From Neolewinella aquimaris (GTDB taxonomy: Bacteria > Bacteroidota > Bacteroidia > Chitinophagales > Saprospiraceae): DNA of 64,000 bases. The DNA lies in NCBI RefSeq assembly GCF_014197245.1, contig NZ_JACIFF010000005.1, positions 124,001 through 188,000 of the forward strand, in the 5' to 3' direction. The notes beneath the pieces are model-generated. The model ran no database searches and was not told where the DNA came from. It saw only the letters and a list, made by a program, of their open reading frames with translations. A program made the translations under genes and the position numbers. Shown here piece after piece: positions 27,358 to 36,209 of the stretch; the first letter of the stretch is position 1; every line of letters starts with the position of its first letter.

Positions 27358-28572
27358 TCATTTCACCCGGAGCTCGCCCCGGCTCTTGATCTTACGCTCC
27401 CACACCGCCAGCCCCAAACACACCACCCCGTACCCCACCAGTAGTCCCAGCCACGCCTCCAGCCCCCAGCGCAGTCCGTAGCTGAACAGAATGGGTGCCG
27501 CCGCCGAAGCTACCACCACAAATAGCCGCACCGTACTCTTGATGCTGCCGAGAAAACGGGGACCGTAGCGCTCGGCCCAGAGCGCGGGCGTATTCACGGA
27601 GTCCATTCCCCCGCTCACGGCCATGAGACCAAAGAAGACGGGCACCGACCAGCTGGCCTCCACGAGAAGTAAGACCAACAGGCCCGCCACCGCCGGCAGT
27701 AAGACGAACCGCAGCAACCGCGTCGGTCCCACCCGGTCGATCACGTCGCCGCCAAACAGCAGAAACACGACCCGCACGAGCCCGTAGGCACTCAGTCCGT
27801 AGGCCATGGTGGCGGGGGTGTAACCACGTTGCTCCGCTATCACCGATTGATTAAAGACCAGGCCAGTAAAAACGAAGGGGATAAAAAGCACGATGGGCAG
27901 GATGAGCTGAAATCGCCGGTCCCTCAGCACCTGCGCGCCCGTCCATGAATTCACCTCCTCCGCATCGGGATCCCGGCGAAGCTGGGCTTCGGCCACCGTA
28001 TCCGCCCGCTGAAAGTCGTCGTGCCGCCGTACCAGTAACCACACCGCCGGCACAAACACAAGCAGCACCGCCGCCCCCGCCATCAACCAGACAGGCTGAA
28101 AACCGTAGTCCACCATCACGTAAGTCGCCAGCGGCGGCAACAGGACCTCCGCCACCGAAATGCCAATGATGGAAAGTGCCAGCGCCCGCCCCCGCCGCTG
28201 ATCAAAGTAGCGCCCAATGGTCGTAGAACCGATGAGCGGAAGTACCCCCTGGCCACCCAGCCGCACGACGAACAGACCGGCCACCAGCCAGATCGTCTGA
28301 TCCGCAAAGGCCAGCAACAGTGTGCCCACGATCAAACACACCGCCGTAGCCGTACTTACGTACCGCACCCGAAACCGATCGACCTGCCGTCCCACCACCG
28401 GAAGCACGAAGGCCGCCACCAGCGTCACCCCCGAGTAGATCGCCGCGAAGGTGTTGTCGGCCCAGTCCATCCGCTCCGTCATCCGCGCCACGAACAGGCT
28501 GATGAAAAAGGTCTGCCCCACGAAACTGAAGAAGAAGTGGAGAAAGCCGAAGCCGAGGTAGCGAGGGTTCAT
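27358..28572 (-). CDS. Major facilitator superfamily transporter
   Basis: A 404-residue MFS permease with 12 predicted helices. The N-terminal half has FSFVGQTFFISLFVARM and the loop 2-3 region AFVLPVVGRQVDRFRVRY (an MFS A-like motif); the halves are joined by a charged segment around 190-215. It resembles oxalate/formate antiporter-like MFS proteins and the substrate is unknown. The ATG at 28572 was chosen; an in-frame TTG upstream lies in repeat DNA. Confidence 0.85.
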   Translation of the reverse strand: MNPRYLGFGFLHFFFSFVGQTFFISLFVARMTERMDWADNTFAAIYSGVTLVAAFVLPVVGRQVDRFRVRYVSTATAVCLIVGTLLLAFADQTIWLVAGLFVVRLGGQGVLPLIGSTTIGRYFDQRRGRALALSIIGISVAEVLLPPLATYVMVDYGFQPVWLMAGAAVLLVFVPAVWLLVRRHDDFQRADTVAEAQLRRDPDAEEVNSWTGAQVLRDRRFQLILPIVLFIPFVFTGLVFNQSVIAEQRGYTPATMAYGLSAYGLVRVVFLLFGGDVIDRVGPTRLLRFVLLPAVAGLLVLLLVEASWSVPVFFGLMAVSGGMDSVNTPALWAERYGPRFLGSIKSTVRLFVVVASAAAPILFSYGLRWGLEAWLGLLVGYGVVCLGLAVWERKIKSRGELRVK

Positions 28573-28737
28573 ATCAAGGATTGAGGGAGGCAAGGACTGA
28601 AGGGGAAAAGAACTTAAGGGAATGAAGGATTGAGGGGTAGAAGGATTGAAGAGGTCCCACGGGTTAGTGCTCCTTCAGTCCATCGATCCCTTACTCCCTC
28701 AGTCCTTCGCTCCCTCAATCCCTAATACCTTCAGTCC
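28573..28737. repeat. GGGATTGA/TCAATCCC minisatellite forming a large imperfect inverted repeat
   Basis: The first half is purine-rich (GGATTGAGGG, GAAGGATTGAGGGG) and the second half pyrimidine-rich (CCCTCAGTCC, CCCTCAATCC), so transcripts could fold into a long hairpin. It lies between two minus-strand genes and runs into the last codons of the propeller protein, supplying its TGA stop. Confidence 0.7.
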
Positions 28738-31700
28738 CTCAATCCTTTATTCCCAAAAAGACTCAGGTTCGCCGCTTCCACTTCCCGCTGGTACTCGGCA
28801 AATTCGGTGGTAAAGAAGGCATCTACCTTGCTCACGAAATCTTCCGCGCCCCGGCTGAACTGCTCGAGCATCAGTTCGGCCATCTGGCTGGGTTGGCCCT
28901 CGATCTGGCTGATGTAGTTGCGGGCACCGTAGAGGTAGGACTGCAGATTGGTGGGGTTGCGCTGGATGCCCTTCAGGTCCTCGGCTTCAGTGTAGATCTC
29001 TTCGAGGGCGGCGATGCGCTTGACGAGGTCCTTACCTTCCTTGCTGAGAGAGTCCTTGACGGCTTTGGGGGCGTCGGCCATGGCTCCTTCCACGCGGGTG
29101 ATGCTCTTGCGGGCCTCCTGTAAGCGGTCGAAGGCGTCGCGTACTTTCTCCACTTCGGTTTCAAGTTCGGCGTACATGCGATCGCGTTCGGCGTAGCGGG
29201 TGCTGCCGGCGTAGTGGTCGCGGGGGTCGGCCTGTACGGTCACGATGGTCTCGCCGCTGTGGTTGCCGTAGGTCATCAGGATACGGTAGGTGCCCGGTAC
29301 CACCGGCAGTCCGCTGGGGGTGTCGGCGTCTTCCTTCACTTCGCGGCGACTGGGGTAGTTGATGCCGTCGCGGCGCATGTTCCAGCCGGTGCGGTTCATG
29401 CCCCACTGCGGCTGGTGAGTGTAGGTGCGGATGGTGTCGCCGGTCTGTACGTCGATGACCTGGATCTTGACCTTTTCCTTCGGCGGGTCGATGGGGTCGA
29501 TCTCGTCGTCCTGGTTGCGGTAGGCATCCTCGGGGTCGCCGGTTTCCCGGCCGGGGATGTCTTCTTTGATTTCCGGAGCAATGAGGGAATACTCAGTGAG
29601 CTGACTGACGTCGACGGTATCCGACTGCGCACTCGGACCACCGGGACGCACCCAGAAGGTCAGCATGGCGCCACTGGGCCGATCTTCTCCCTGGAACTGC
29701 CCCTGAGCGTAAAAGCGGGTGCCCTGGTAGGAGCGCGTCTCCCACTGGTAGGCATCGGGGGCGGGGAAGACGTAGAAGGAATCCTGCAGGACTTCCTGCC
29801 CCTGCCGCGCCATTTCCCGGAAGGGACGAATGTCGTCGAGGATGTACGCCGCCCGGCCGAAGGTGCCGATGATGAGGTCGTGCTCGCGGGGGTGAATCTT
29901 GAGGTCGATGGTGGAGACGTGGGGATAATCGGCGTCGAAGCGCGTCCAGCTATCGCCGTAGTCGAGGCTGTACCACAGGCCCTGGTCAGTACCGAGGAAG
30001 AGCAGGTTGGGCTCCACGAGATCCTGCACGATGGCCTGGGCGTGGCCGCTGACCTTGTCCTCGTCTACGATGCGGGTGAAGCTGTCGCCGTAGTTCGTGG
30101 TGTGGTAGACCATGGGGCGGTAATCGCCGCGGCGGTAGTCGTTTACGACCACGAAGGCTTCGCCGGGATTGATGGGCGAGGCCTCGATGTAGCCGATCCA
30201 GCTGCCGGGGGTCATGCCGCTGAGTTTGCCGGTGAGCTCGGTCCAGTCCTGTCCGTCGTTGCGGCTAATGTGCAGGCGGCCGTCGTCGCTGCCGACCCAG
30301 AGGGTTTGGGGTTGCATGAATTGCGGCGGGGCGGGTACGATGGCCAGCAGGGTGGTGTGATTTTCGGCCTGGGTGGCGTCGATGGTGAGTCCGCCGCTGA
30401 TGTCCTGCCGTTGCTTGGTGGTGTCGTTGGTGGTGAGGTCGGGACTAATTATCTCCCAGCTCTGGCCGGCGTCGGTGCTCTTGTGCACGTACTGGCTGCC
30501 CATGTAGATGGTGTTGGCCTCCGTAGGGTGCTGGGCGATCGGGGCGTTCCAGTTAAAGCGTAGGAATTCTCCTTCGGGGTGGACGGGCCGGATGAAGGTC
30601 GTCTTGCCGGTCGAACGATTCACGCGGCCGATGTAGCCCCCCTGGCTGGCGGCGTAGACGACGTCCGGCTGGTCGGGCTTAAAGATCATATCAAAGCCGT
30701 CGCCGAAGTACACTTCCTGCCAGTCGGCGTCGGTGATGCCGCCGCTCTTCAGTCCCTGGCTCGGTCCTACCCAGCTGCCGTTGTCCTGCATGCCGCCGCC
30801 GATGAGGTAGGGGTAACTCATGTCGTAGGAGATGTGGTAGAACTGGGCTACGGGGATGTTCTCCGCGAAGCGCCAGGTGTCGCCGCCGTCGCGACTGAAG
30901 TTCAGGCCGCCGTCGTTGCCCTCGATGATGAATTCCGGATTGTCCTTATCGATCCAGAAGGCGTGGTGATCGGGGTGCACGGCATTGCCGTAGTTGGCGA
31001 TCTCCTCGAACGACTTACCGCCGTCCTCCGAGCGTTCCAACCAGGTGTGGACATTAAAAATGCGGTTCTCGTTCTGGGGATCGACGTAGAGCTCGGCGTA
31101 GTAGAAGGGGCGGGTGCCGATGTTCTTCTTGCTGACCAGTTGGAAGGTTTCTCCACCGTCGGTGCTCTTGTACAGTCCGTTTTCCTTGGCTTCGACCAGG
31201 GCGTATAGGATGTTGGGGTTACTGGGGGCGATGGCCAGTCCGATGCGGCCGAGGTTGCCCTTGGGCAGTCCGTCCTTGGCGGTGCGGCGTTCCCAGTTGT
31301 CGCCGCCGTCGAGGGACACCCAGATGCCGGAGCCCGGTCCGCCGGAGTTGAAGAACCAGGGGTCGCGGTCGAAGGTCCAGCTGGCGGCGATGAGTTTGTT
31401 GGGGTTTTCGGGGTCCATCACGAAGTCGGCGATGCCGGTGCCCTCGTCGATGTACAGTACTTTTTCCCAGTTTTTGCCGCCGTCGGTGGTGCGGTACACG
31501 CCGCGTTCGGGGTTGGGGCCCCACATGCTGCCGAGCGCGCCGACGTAGACCGTGTTCGGATCGGTGGGGTGGGGCAGGATGCGGTGGATGTGGCGGGTGT
31601 CTTCCAGTCCCATCACGTCCCAGTGCTTGCCGCCGTCGAGGCTTCGGTAGATGCCGCCGCCGTAGTTGGCTGAATTGCGGGGGTTGCCCTCTCCGGTGCC

Positions 31701-32024
31701 GGCCCACACGATGCTGGGGTTGGCGTCGCTGACCGCTACCGCGCCGATGCTCAGGTGCTTTTGGTCGTCGAATACGGGCTGGAAGTTGATGCCGCCGTTC
31801 TCGCTGATCCACAGTCCGCCGGATGCCGTGCCGACGTAGATGCGGTCCTTATCCACGGGGTGTACGTCGATGCTGGTTACCCTTCCCGACATGCCCGCCG
31901 GTCCGATCGGTCGTGGCGCAAGCGCTTTCCAGTGGTCTTCGTTGAGCTGCTGCTGGGCGAGTATTTGGGCGGGGCCGCAGGTGCAAAGGAATAGGGCAAG
32001 GAGCAGGGGTAATCGGATCTTCAT
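28731..32024 (-). CDS. Exported sortilin/VPS10-like BNR-repeat propeller protein
   Basis: A 1097-residue exported protein with a signal peptide ending near AQQQ; a possible lipobox (LFLCTC) also occurs. Residues about 30-740 contain at least ten Asp-box/BNR repeats of the form S-x-D/N-G-G-x-x-W/F (SENGGINF, SLDGGKHW, TTDGGKNW, SLDGGDNW, STDGGETF, SEDGGKSF, SRDGGDTW), giving one or two beta-propellers. The C-terminal 200 residues are helical and charged. Such proteins are common in Bacteroidota and usually labelled glycosyl hydrolase or VPS10-domain protein; no enzymatic activity is established, and binding of peptides or glycans is equally possible. The last residues (GLRD) and the stop are encoded by the minisatellite repeat. 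Confidence 0.85.
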   Translation of the reverse strand: MKIRLPLLLALFLCTCGPAQILAQQQLNEDHWKALAPRPIGPAGMSGRVTSIDVHPVDKDRIYVGTASGGLWISENGGINFQPVFDDQKHLSIGAVAVSDANPSIVWAGTGEGNPRNSANYGGGIYRSLDGGKHWDVMGLEDTRHIHRILPHPTDPNTVYVGALGSMWGPNPERGVYRTTDGGKNWEKVLYIDEGTGIADFVMDPENPNKLIAASWTFDRDPWFFNSGGPGSGIWVSLDGGDNWERRTAKDGLPKGNLGRIGLAIAPSNPNILYALVEAKENGLYKSTDGGETFQLVSKKNIGTRPFYYAELYVDPQNENRIFNVHTWLERSEDGGKSFEEIANYGNAVHPDHHAFWIDKDNPEFIIEGNDGGLNFSRDGGDTWRFAENIPVAQFYHISYDMSYPYLIGGGMQDNGSWVGPSQGLKSGGITDADWQEVYFGDGFDMIFKPDQPDVVYAASQGGYIGRVNRSTGKTTFIRPVHPEGEFLRFNWNAPIAQHPTEANTIYMGSQYVHKSTDAGQSWEIISPDLTTNDTTKQRQDISGGLTIDATQAENHTTLLAIVPAPPQFMQPQTLWVGSDDGRLHISRNDGQDWTELTGKLSGMTPGSWIGYIEASPINPGEAFVVVNDYRRGDYRPMVYHTTNYGDSFTRIVDEDKVSGHAQAIVQDLVEPNLLFLGTDQGLWYSLDYGDSWTRFDADYPHVSTIDLKIHPREHDLIIGTFGRAAYILDDIRPFREMARQGQEVLQDSFYVFPAPDAYQWETRSYQGTRFYAQGQFQGEDRPSGAMLTFWVRPGGPSAQSDTVDVSQLTEYSLIAPEIKEDIPGRETGDPEDAYRNQDDEIDPIDPPKEKVKIQVIDVQTGDTIRTYTHQPQWGMNRTGWNMRRDGINYPSRREVKEDADTPSGLPVVPGTYRILMTYGNHSGETIVTVQADPRDHYAGSTRYAERDRMYAELETEVEKVRDAFDRLQEARKSITRVEGAMADAPKAVKDSLSKEGKDLVKRIAALEEIYTEAEDLKGIQRNPTNLQSYLYGARNYISQIEGQPSQMAELMLEQFSRGAEDFVSKVDAFFTTEFAEYQREVEAANLSLFGNKGLRD

Positions 32025-32592
32025 CGTTGGTATTGGGTTGGGTGCAAGATAGTATAGTGGTGCGGGAGTACTGTATTACGGAGGTGATGTGGGTCGGGTG
32101 GCCTCTGGTCCGAGACGTTTTTTACCGCGGATTGCGCAGAAGGCGCAGATTGTTGCGCAGATTCGGTCGTGGCGTTGTATGCCTAGTGGCCCTTGGGTTG
32201 CCGGTCACCCCGTCCGACCGCTATAGCCGTCGGACGGGGTGACCCGGTCCGGCATTTGAATTTACGGACGGGGTAGGGTGGGGTGGGTAGCCAGACAACC
32301 CATGACCGGCAGCAACCGATTAATTAAATTATAGCCGTTGGACGGGGTCACCCCTTTGGACCGCTGTAGCTAAGTCAGTCCGTATGTGCAAGTGGACGCT
32401 ATTATTTGGGGTCTAATCACTGTTATCGGTACATTAAATTAGGAAGTTGGGGCTTCAGGCGGTGGTAGGCTCCGATATTTAGGTAATGCCCTGGAACCAT
32501 GCTCCATGATTGATATTGCCAGGAAGTTCGAAAGGCAGCGGACAACCCGGACGTAAAGCTTTCCGTTTACCTTATCGCAACAACGCTCCACC
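32025..32592. repeat. Gene-free region with GTCACCCCGTCCGAC hairpin and CGCAGATT elements
   Basis: A 568-bp gap. A GCGGATTGCGCAGAAGGCGC-type element lies at 32118-32163. A perfect 16-bp inverted repeat lies at 32203-32244 (arm GGTCACCCCGTCCGAC, 10-nt loop around GCTATAGC), with a partial copy of one arm at 32330-32354. The rest (32360-32590) shows nothing I recognise. Confidence 0.75.
32203..32244. repeat. Perfect 16-bp stem hairpin (family D repeat)
   Basis: Arms GGTCACCCCGTCCGAC and its exact reverse complement flank CGCTATAGCC. Related copies occur at 32330-32354, 36081-36104 (8-bp stem) and 58104-58142. There is no T-tract, so it is more a dispersed palindrome than a standard terminator. 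Confidence 0.8.
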
Positions 32593-32817
32593 TTGCTCCG
32601 GAAACTGTTCATCCTACCCATTCGCTTTTACCAAGTCGCGATCTCGCCGATTCTGGCGCCACGGTGCCGCTTCGATCCAACTTGCTCGCACTATGCGGTC
32701 GGCGCGATTCAGGAATGGGGGGTGCTGAAGGGTACCTGGCTGGCGGTCAAGCGGATTGGAAGGTGCCATCCGTGGGGTGGTTTCGGGCCCGATCCGGTGC
32801 CGAAGAAGGGGGAGTAG
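32593..32817 (+). CDS. yidD: YidD membrane-insertion efficiency factor, TTG start
   Basis: A 74-residue protein matching YidD along its length: [20 protein letters not shown], the cysteine motif [12 protein letters not shown] and the signature [17 protein letters not shown]. YidD assists YidC-dependent insertion of inner-membrane proteins and binds the membrane by its N-terminal amphipathic helix. The start must be non-ATG: the frame is closed by a TAA at 32554, and the only usual start codon before the conserved region is TTG at 32593. It is not next to rnpA or yidC here, its common neighbours. Confidence 0.9.
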   Translation: MLRKLFILPIRFYQVAISPILAPRCRFDPTCSHYAVGAIQEWGVLKGTWLAVKRIGRCHPWGGFGPDPVPKKGE

Positions 32818-32855
32818 TGGTTCGTGGCTTCTAGCCGCGGTCGCCTTCGAGCCCC

Positions 32856-32903
32856 CCGCGCAGCCGGAGGCTGCTTCGGACTTCGCTGCCGGAGGCAGCA
32901 TTG
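32856..32903 (+). repeat. 48-bp direct repeat, left copy (double hairpin)
   Basis: Identical in all 48 positions and in orientation to 33493-33540. It contains two perfect small hairpins, GCAGCC-GGA-GGCTGC and GCTGCC-GGA-GGCAGC, separated by 10 nt. The two copies bracket the small membrane-protein gene at 33024. Confidence 0.88.
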
Positions 32904-33023
32904 CACCTTACCCAACTTCTGCCTGTGCACCTCCTGCATCCATGGAACTCTACTTTCCCGCCTAGATAGAGAACGCAATGTCCCAACTCCAATAAGTGAA
33001 CCCTTATTATTGATCTTGGATTT

Positions 33024-33398
33024 ATGATCGATAAAGTATTTTCAGCGTACTACAAATTTTATAAGAATGTAGTGAAGGAGTCTGATCCCTTTATGATGTT
33101 TTATTACGCCGCTTTCGCAATTAGCCTGACGACGTTCTTCTATATCTATTCTCTGCTGACGGTCCTATATTTTAATTTTCACCTGCCATTTCTTAGGTTT
33201 AGCAGCATTAATTGGTTGGTTACTGCATTGATTGTTTGCTGTCCAATTATGATATATTTCTATAAACGGAGAGCACACTTGGAAAACAAGGCTGGCTATC
33301 CTTCATCAACTTTCGTTATCCTCTTGGCATGGGCATATTTTTTAGGAGGGCAAGCAGTAGGGATATATAGTACGTTTTATCTGAAGCAGAATTTATGA
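33024..33398 (+). CDS. Small AT-rich hypothetical membrane protein
   Basis: A 124-residue protein of no family I recognise. It has three hydrophobic segments (about 25-52, 62-82 and 95-115) and a positively charged loop after the second (FYKRRAH), a plausible inner-membrane protein. Its base composition is visibly lower in GC than its neighbours and it uses many TTT/ATA/TTA codons. It lies between two identical 48-bp direct repeats, which together suggest acquired DNA. The ATG at 33024 follows a short AT-rich stretch; no clear promoter motif was found. It could be a non-coding relic, but hydrophobic periodicity over the full length argues for a real gene. Confidence 0.6.
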   Translation: MIDKVFSAYYKFYKNVVKESDPFMMFYYAAFAISLTTFFYIYSLLTVLYFNFHLPFLRFSSINWLVTALIVCCPIMIYFYKRRAHLENKAGYPSSTFVILLAWAYFLGGQAVGIYSTFYLKQNL

Positions 33399-33492
33399 GG
33401 AGCACGGTCTGGTCGCTGTAGTTGGCGTACGAACCTGGGTTGCTGATATTTAGGTTGTGTACAGCGTAATTTCCGGCTCTACTCGAATCTTT

Positions 33493-33540
33493 CCGCGCAG
33501 CCGGAGGCTGCTTCGGACTTCGCTGCCGGAGGCAGCATTG
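33493..33540 (+). repeat. 48-bp direct repeat, right copy (double hairpin)
   Basis: Exact copy of 32856-32903, 637 bp away. It is followed by a shortened ATCCGCGAAAATCTG element (33547-33570). Confidence 0.88.
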
Positions 33541-33619
33541 TACTGGGAAATCCGCGAAAATCTGTGTTAAACCTGCCCCACCCACCCTAATCCTACCCTC
33601 CCCCACCCGCCCGCCGCCG

Positions 33620-33627
33620 TAACTTTA
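33620..33627 (+). promoter_or_regulatory. Possible -7 element (TAACTTTA) of a leaderless transcript
   Basis: The sequence resembles the Bacteroidota -7 consensus TAnnTTTG, with one mismatch, and ends 4 nt before the ATG at 33632. No TTTG -33 box is visible at the expected distance. If used, transcription would start at or next to the start codon. Confidence 0.35.
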
Positions 33628-33631
33628 CATC

Positions 33632-34807
33632 ATGTACCGCATCCTTCTCCTCATCCTCGTCCTATCCACCACCGTCGCCGGACAGGGCATCGACTTTTTC
33701 CAGGGCAGCTGGCCCGAGGCCCTCGCACGCGCCGAAGCCGAGGACAAGCTGATTTTTGTCGACGCCTACGCCGAATGGTGCGGCCCCTGTAAGATGATGA
33801 CGGCCAACGTGTTTCCTGACCCGGAAGTAGGAGCATACTTCAACGCCAACTTCATCAACGTTAAGTTCGATATGGAGAAGCCCGAGTCGGAGGAATTTAG
33901 GGAAGTGCACTACGCGAAGGCCTTTCCGACTTTGCTCTTCATTGATGCGAAGAATGAAGTGGTACACCGCCTGGTGGGTGCCCGACAGTCGCCCCAACTG
34001 CTCCGCGACGCCGCCGCCGCCCTGGCCCAGGTGGATGATGTGGATAAATTGAAATCGGCTTACGAAGCAAAAGGCACTGCGGAGGCTACCTATAAGTACG
34101 TCCGCGCCTTCATCCGCAGCGGGGAATCTCACCTGCGCATCGCTAACGACCATTTGCGCGCTGCTGATTTGGATTTCACTGCTCCTGCGACCCTCCGCCT
34201 GATTCTTATTTCAGCTACGGAGGCGGACAGCCGCATCTACGACCTGCTGCTCGAACACCGCGCAGCAATCGCCGAACTGGAGGGGGCCAAAGCCGTCAAT
34301 GAGCAGGCCCGCCGGGCTGTGCGGGCTACGTTCGAAAAAGCGCTGGAGTACCGGGACGATAAGCTGATGGAAACGGCCGTCGACAAACTGGCACTGGTGG
34401 ATCGCGACGAATCCCGCCGCCTGGCCTCCGAGGGAGAATTTGCGCTAGCCCTGCGTGGGGCCGACCGAAAAGTCCTGGTGAAGGCCACAAAAAACTACCT
34501 GAAAAAAGGAGCCGACGGCGACGTGGAGCGACTGCGGGAACTGTTTAAGAACCTGGAAAACTCCTCCTTTATCGACTACAGCGAGGTGATCGATCTGGCC
34601 GTCGAAGCCGGTACCGCCGCGGCCGAGCTGTCCTCCGAAGGCTGGAAAGATTATTACCGCCTGGCCCGTTTTCTGCAGACCCGTCAACGTCTGGAGCAAG
34701 CCCTCCAGGTAGCGGAGAAGTCCCTGGCAACCCTCGGTGAAGGCCCGGCCAACTATCGCCGCTCCATCCAGGGACTCATCGACGAGCTGCGGGAAGCGAC
34801 CAAGTAG
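33632..34807 (+). CDS. Exported thioredoxin-fold protein
   Basis: A 391-residue protein with a signal peptide (MYRILLLILVLSTTVAGQ) and an N-terminal thioredoxin domain (about 25-130) with the redox motif AEWCGPCKMM (CxxC about 50-53) and the cis-proline region AFPTLLFIDA. The remaining ~260 residues are alpha-helical, rich in Ala/Glu/Arg and TPR-like. It probably acts as a thiol-disulfide oxidoreductase in the periplasm, possibly for exported or envelope proteins. The following lgt gene starts 26 bp downstream. Confidence 0.85.
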   Translation: MYRILLLILVLSTTVAGQGIDFFQGSWPEALARAEAEDKLIFVDAYAEWCGPCKMMTANVFPDPEVGAYFNANFINVKFDMEKPESEEFREVHYAKAFPTLLFIDAKNEVVHRLVGARQSPQLLRDAAAALAQVDDVDKLKSAYEAKGTAEATYKYVRAFIRSGESHLRIANDHLRAADLDFTAPATLRLILISATEADSRIYDLLLEHRAAIAELEGAKAVNEQARRAVRATFEKALEYRDDKLMETAVDKLALVDRDESRRLASEGEFALALRGADRKVLVKATKNYLKKGADGDVERLRELFKNLENSSFIDYSEVIDLAVEAGTAAAELSSEGWKDYYRLARFLQTRQRLEQALQVAEKSLATLGEGPANYRRSIQGLIDELREATK

Positions 34808-34820
34808 AATGGCGAAGACG

Positions 34821-34828
34821 TAGCTTTG
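34821..34828 (+). promoter_or_regulatory. -7 element TAGCTTTG directly before the lgt start
   Basis: Exact match to the Bacteroidota -7 consensus TAnnTTTG, ending 5 nt before the ATG at 34834. No -33 TTTG is seen. A leaderless internal promoter is possible. Confidence 0.4.
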
Positions 34829-34833
34829 CGGGC

Positions 34834-35994
34834 ATGTATCCAGATCTTTCCTACCTGCTGCACGACCTGATCGGCACGGCGCGCGACAACGGCTTCAGCA
34901 TCGTCAAGACCTTCGGGCTGTTTCTGCTGCTGGCTTTCCTTGTTGCGGCGCGGCTACTCAAGTGGGAAATGCAGCGCCGGGAGCGACTCGGCCAACTGCT
35001 GCCGGAAAAAACACTGCAGGTGCCGGGCGATACGGTCACGACGGCCGACTACGTCACCAACATCATCATCGGCTTCATCCTCGGGTACAAGCTTCCCTAC
35101 GCGATCGCCAATTTTGCCGCCTGGCAGGAGGATCCATCGGGGGTGCTGCTCTCGTTGGACGGCTACTTCATCACCGGTTTGCTGGGGGCGGCATTATTCT
35201 TTGGTTACTACTACAACATAGCGCGTAAGCAGGGGGCCGTTCCCGATCCGGTTCCGGTGGATGTTTATCCGAGTCAGCGGGTGGGACCGATCACCATGCG
35301 GGCGGCCGTGGGCGGACTGATCGGCGCGAAGTTCTTTGCCGTGATCGAGTACTGGGATCGCTTTCTGGAGAATCCGTTGCAGGAGTTGCTGAGTGGGGGA
35401 GGGCTGGCCATTTACGGCGGCCTCATCGGCGGGGGCGTGGCCGTTTATTTGTACTTACGCAAGCACCGCATCCCCGTGCTGCCCATCATGGATGCCGTGG
35501 CTCCGGCCCTGATCGTGGCATACGGCGTGGGTCGCATCGGTTGCCAACTGAGCGGCGACGGCGACTGGGGCACGGCCATCGCGGGAATACCTGACGGCTG
35601 GTTTCTGCCGGACTGGCTGTACGGCTACGATTATCCGCACAACGTGATTCATGCCGGGGAGCCTATACCTGGCTGTACGGTCGACTACTGCACCCGACTC
35701 GCCGAGCTGCACTACCCGACGCCGGTGTACGAGACCATTATGTCCTTCGCCATCGGTGGCATCCTGTGGGCGGTGCGTAAGCCGCTGACCGTTTTTCCCG
35801 GACTTTTGTTCTGCCTCTACCTTTTCTTCAATGGCGTGGAACGCTTCTTCATCGAGTACGTGCGGCTGAACGATCAGTACAGTGTGCTGGGACTGAATCT
35901 GACGCAGGCGCAGATCATCGCGGTCGGGTTTATGGTGGCGGGGGTCGCGGGAGCGGCGCTGGTCTGGCGGAGGGGCCGGCGTGATTTGATATAA
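34834..35994 (+). CDS. lgt: Prolipoprotein diacylglyceryl transferase
   Basis: A 386-residue inner-membrane enzyme that transfers diacylglycerol from phosphatidylglycerol to the lipobox cysteine of prolipoproteins, needed for the many lipoproteins in this window. Seven or so hydrophobic helices are seen. Family landmarks are GGLAIYGGLIGGGVAVYLYL (about 190-210) and the signature GVGRIGCQLSGDGDWG (about 231-246), the form common in Bacteroidota, and PTPVYETIMSF (about 292-302). It is longer than E. coli Lgt, with an extended N-terminal segment and an insertion (PDWLYGYDYPHNVIHAGEPI) before the C-terminal helices. Confidence 0.88.
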   Translation: MYPDLSYLLHDLIGTARDNGFSIVKTFGLFLLLAFLVAARLLKWEMQRRERLGQLLPEKTLQVPGDTVTTADYVTNIIIGFILGYKLPYAIANFAAWQEDPSGVLLSLDGYFITGLLGAALFFGYYYNIARKQGAVPDPVPVDVYPSQRVGPITMRAAVGGLIGAKFFAVIEYWDRFLENPLQELLSGGGLAIYGGLIGGGVAVYLYLRKHRIPVLPIMDAVAPALIVAYGVGRIGCQLSGDGDWGTAIAGIPDGWFLPDWLYGYDYPHNVIHAGEPIPGCTVDYCTRLAELHYPTPVYETIMSFAIGGILWAVRKPLTVFPGLLFCLYLFFNGVERFFIEYVRLNDQYSVLGLNLTQAQIIAVGFMVAGVAGAALVWRRGRRDLI

Positions 35995-36080
35995 AGCGGG
36001 GAAAACTGCACCAAACGGAATAAAATATTCTGGCTACTTACCCCCCGTCCGGCACTTGTAATGGTAGACCGGGTGACCCC

Positions 36081-36104
36081 GTCCGACGGCTATAGGCGTC
36101 GGAC
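36081..36104. repeat. Family D palindrome (8-bp stem)
   Basis: GTCCGACG and its reverse complement flank GCTATAGG, preceded by GGGTGACCCC. It is the same repeat family as 32203-32244, between lgt and the regulator's promoter. Confidence 0.65.
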
Positions 36105-36124
36105 CGCTAAACAAACTCGCAAAA

Positions 36125-36151
36125 TTGGTTGACCAAAATTTGGTTGACCAA
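36125..36151. promoter_or_regulatory. Two TTGGTTGACCAA operators upstream of the GntR regulator
   Basis: Two exact 12-bp sites, 36125-36136 and 36140-36151, have centres 15 bp apart. Each has dyad symmetry (TTGGT-N2-ACCAA), as expected for a FadR-subfamily GntR dimer. The second overlaps the -33 box of the promoter at 36139-36170, so binding should block transcription. The same sites occur only once more in the window, at 56830-56871. Binding by the adjacent regulator is inferred. Confidence 0.8.
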
Positions 36152-36170
36152 TTCCTGTAACATATATTTG
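36139..36170 (+). promoter_or_regulatory. Bacteroidota-type promoter of the GntR gene
   Basis: TTTG at 36139-36142 and TATATTTG at 36163-36170 are separated by 20 nt, an exact match to the -33/-7 consensus TTTG-N19-21-TAnnTTTG. A start near 36175 would give a leader of about 35 nt. Confidence 0.75.
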
Positions 36171-36209
36171 TAGCACCTGCTCGTTAATTGCAGGTGAAAT
36201 CCGTACCCC

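Noticed and set aside
29214-30563. 449-codon open frame antisense to the sortilin-like protein
   Set aside because: Valine/glycine/alanine-rich translation with no domain; the opposite strand has clear BNR repeats.
32439-32621. 60-codon minus-strand open frame upstream of yidD
   Set aside because: No family, no start signal, and it overlaps the yidD coding region.
32856-33540. Insertion sequence or integrase attachment sites
   Set aside because: The bracketed 124-residue protein is not a transposase or integrase and no tRNA gene is adjacent. Only direct repeats with small hairpins are seen, so the feature is kept as repeats and a finding.
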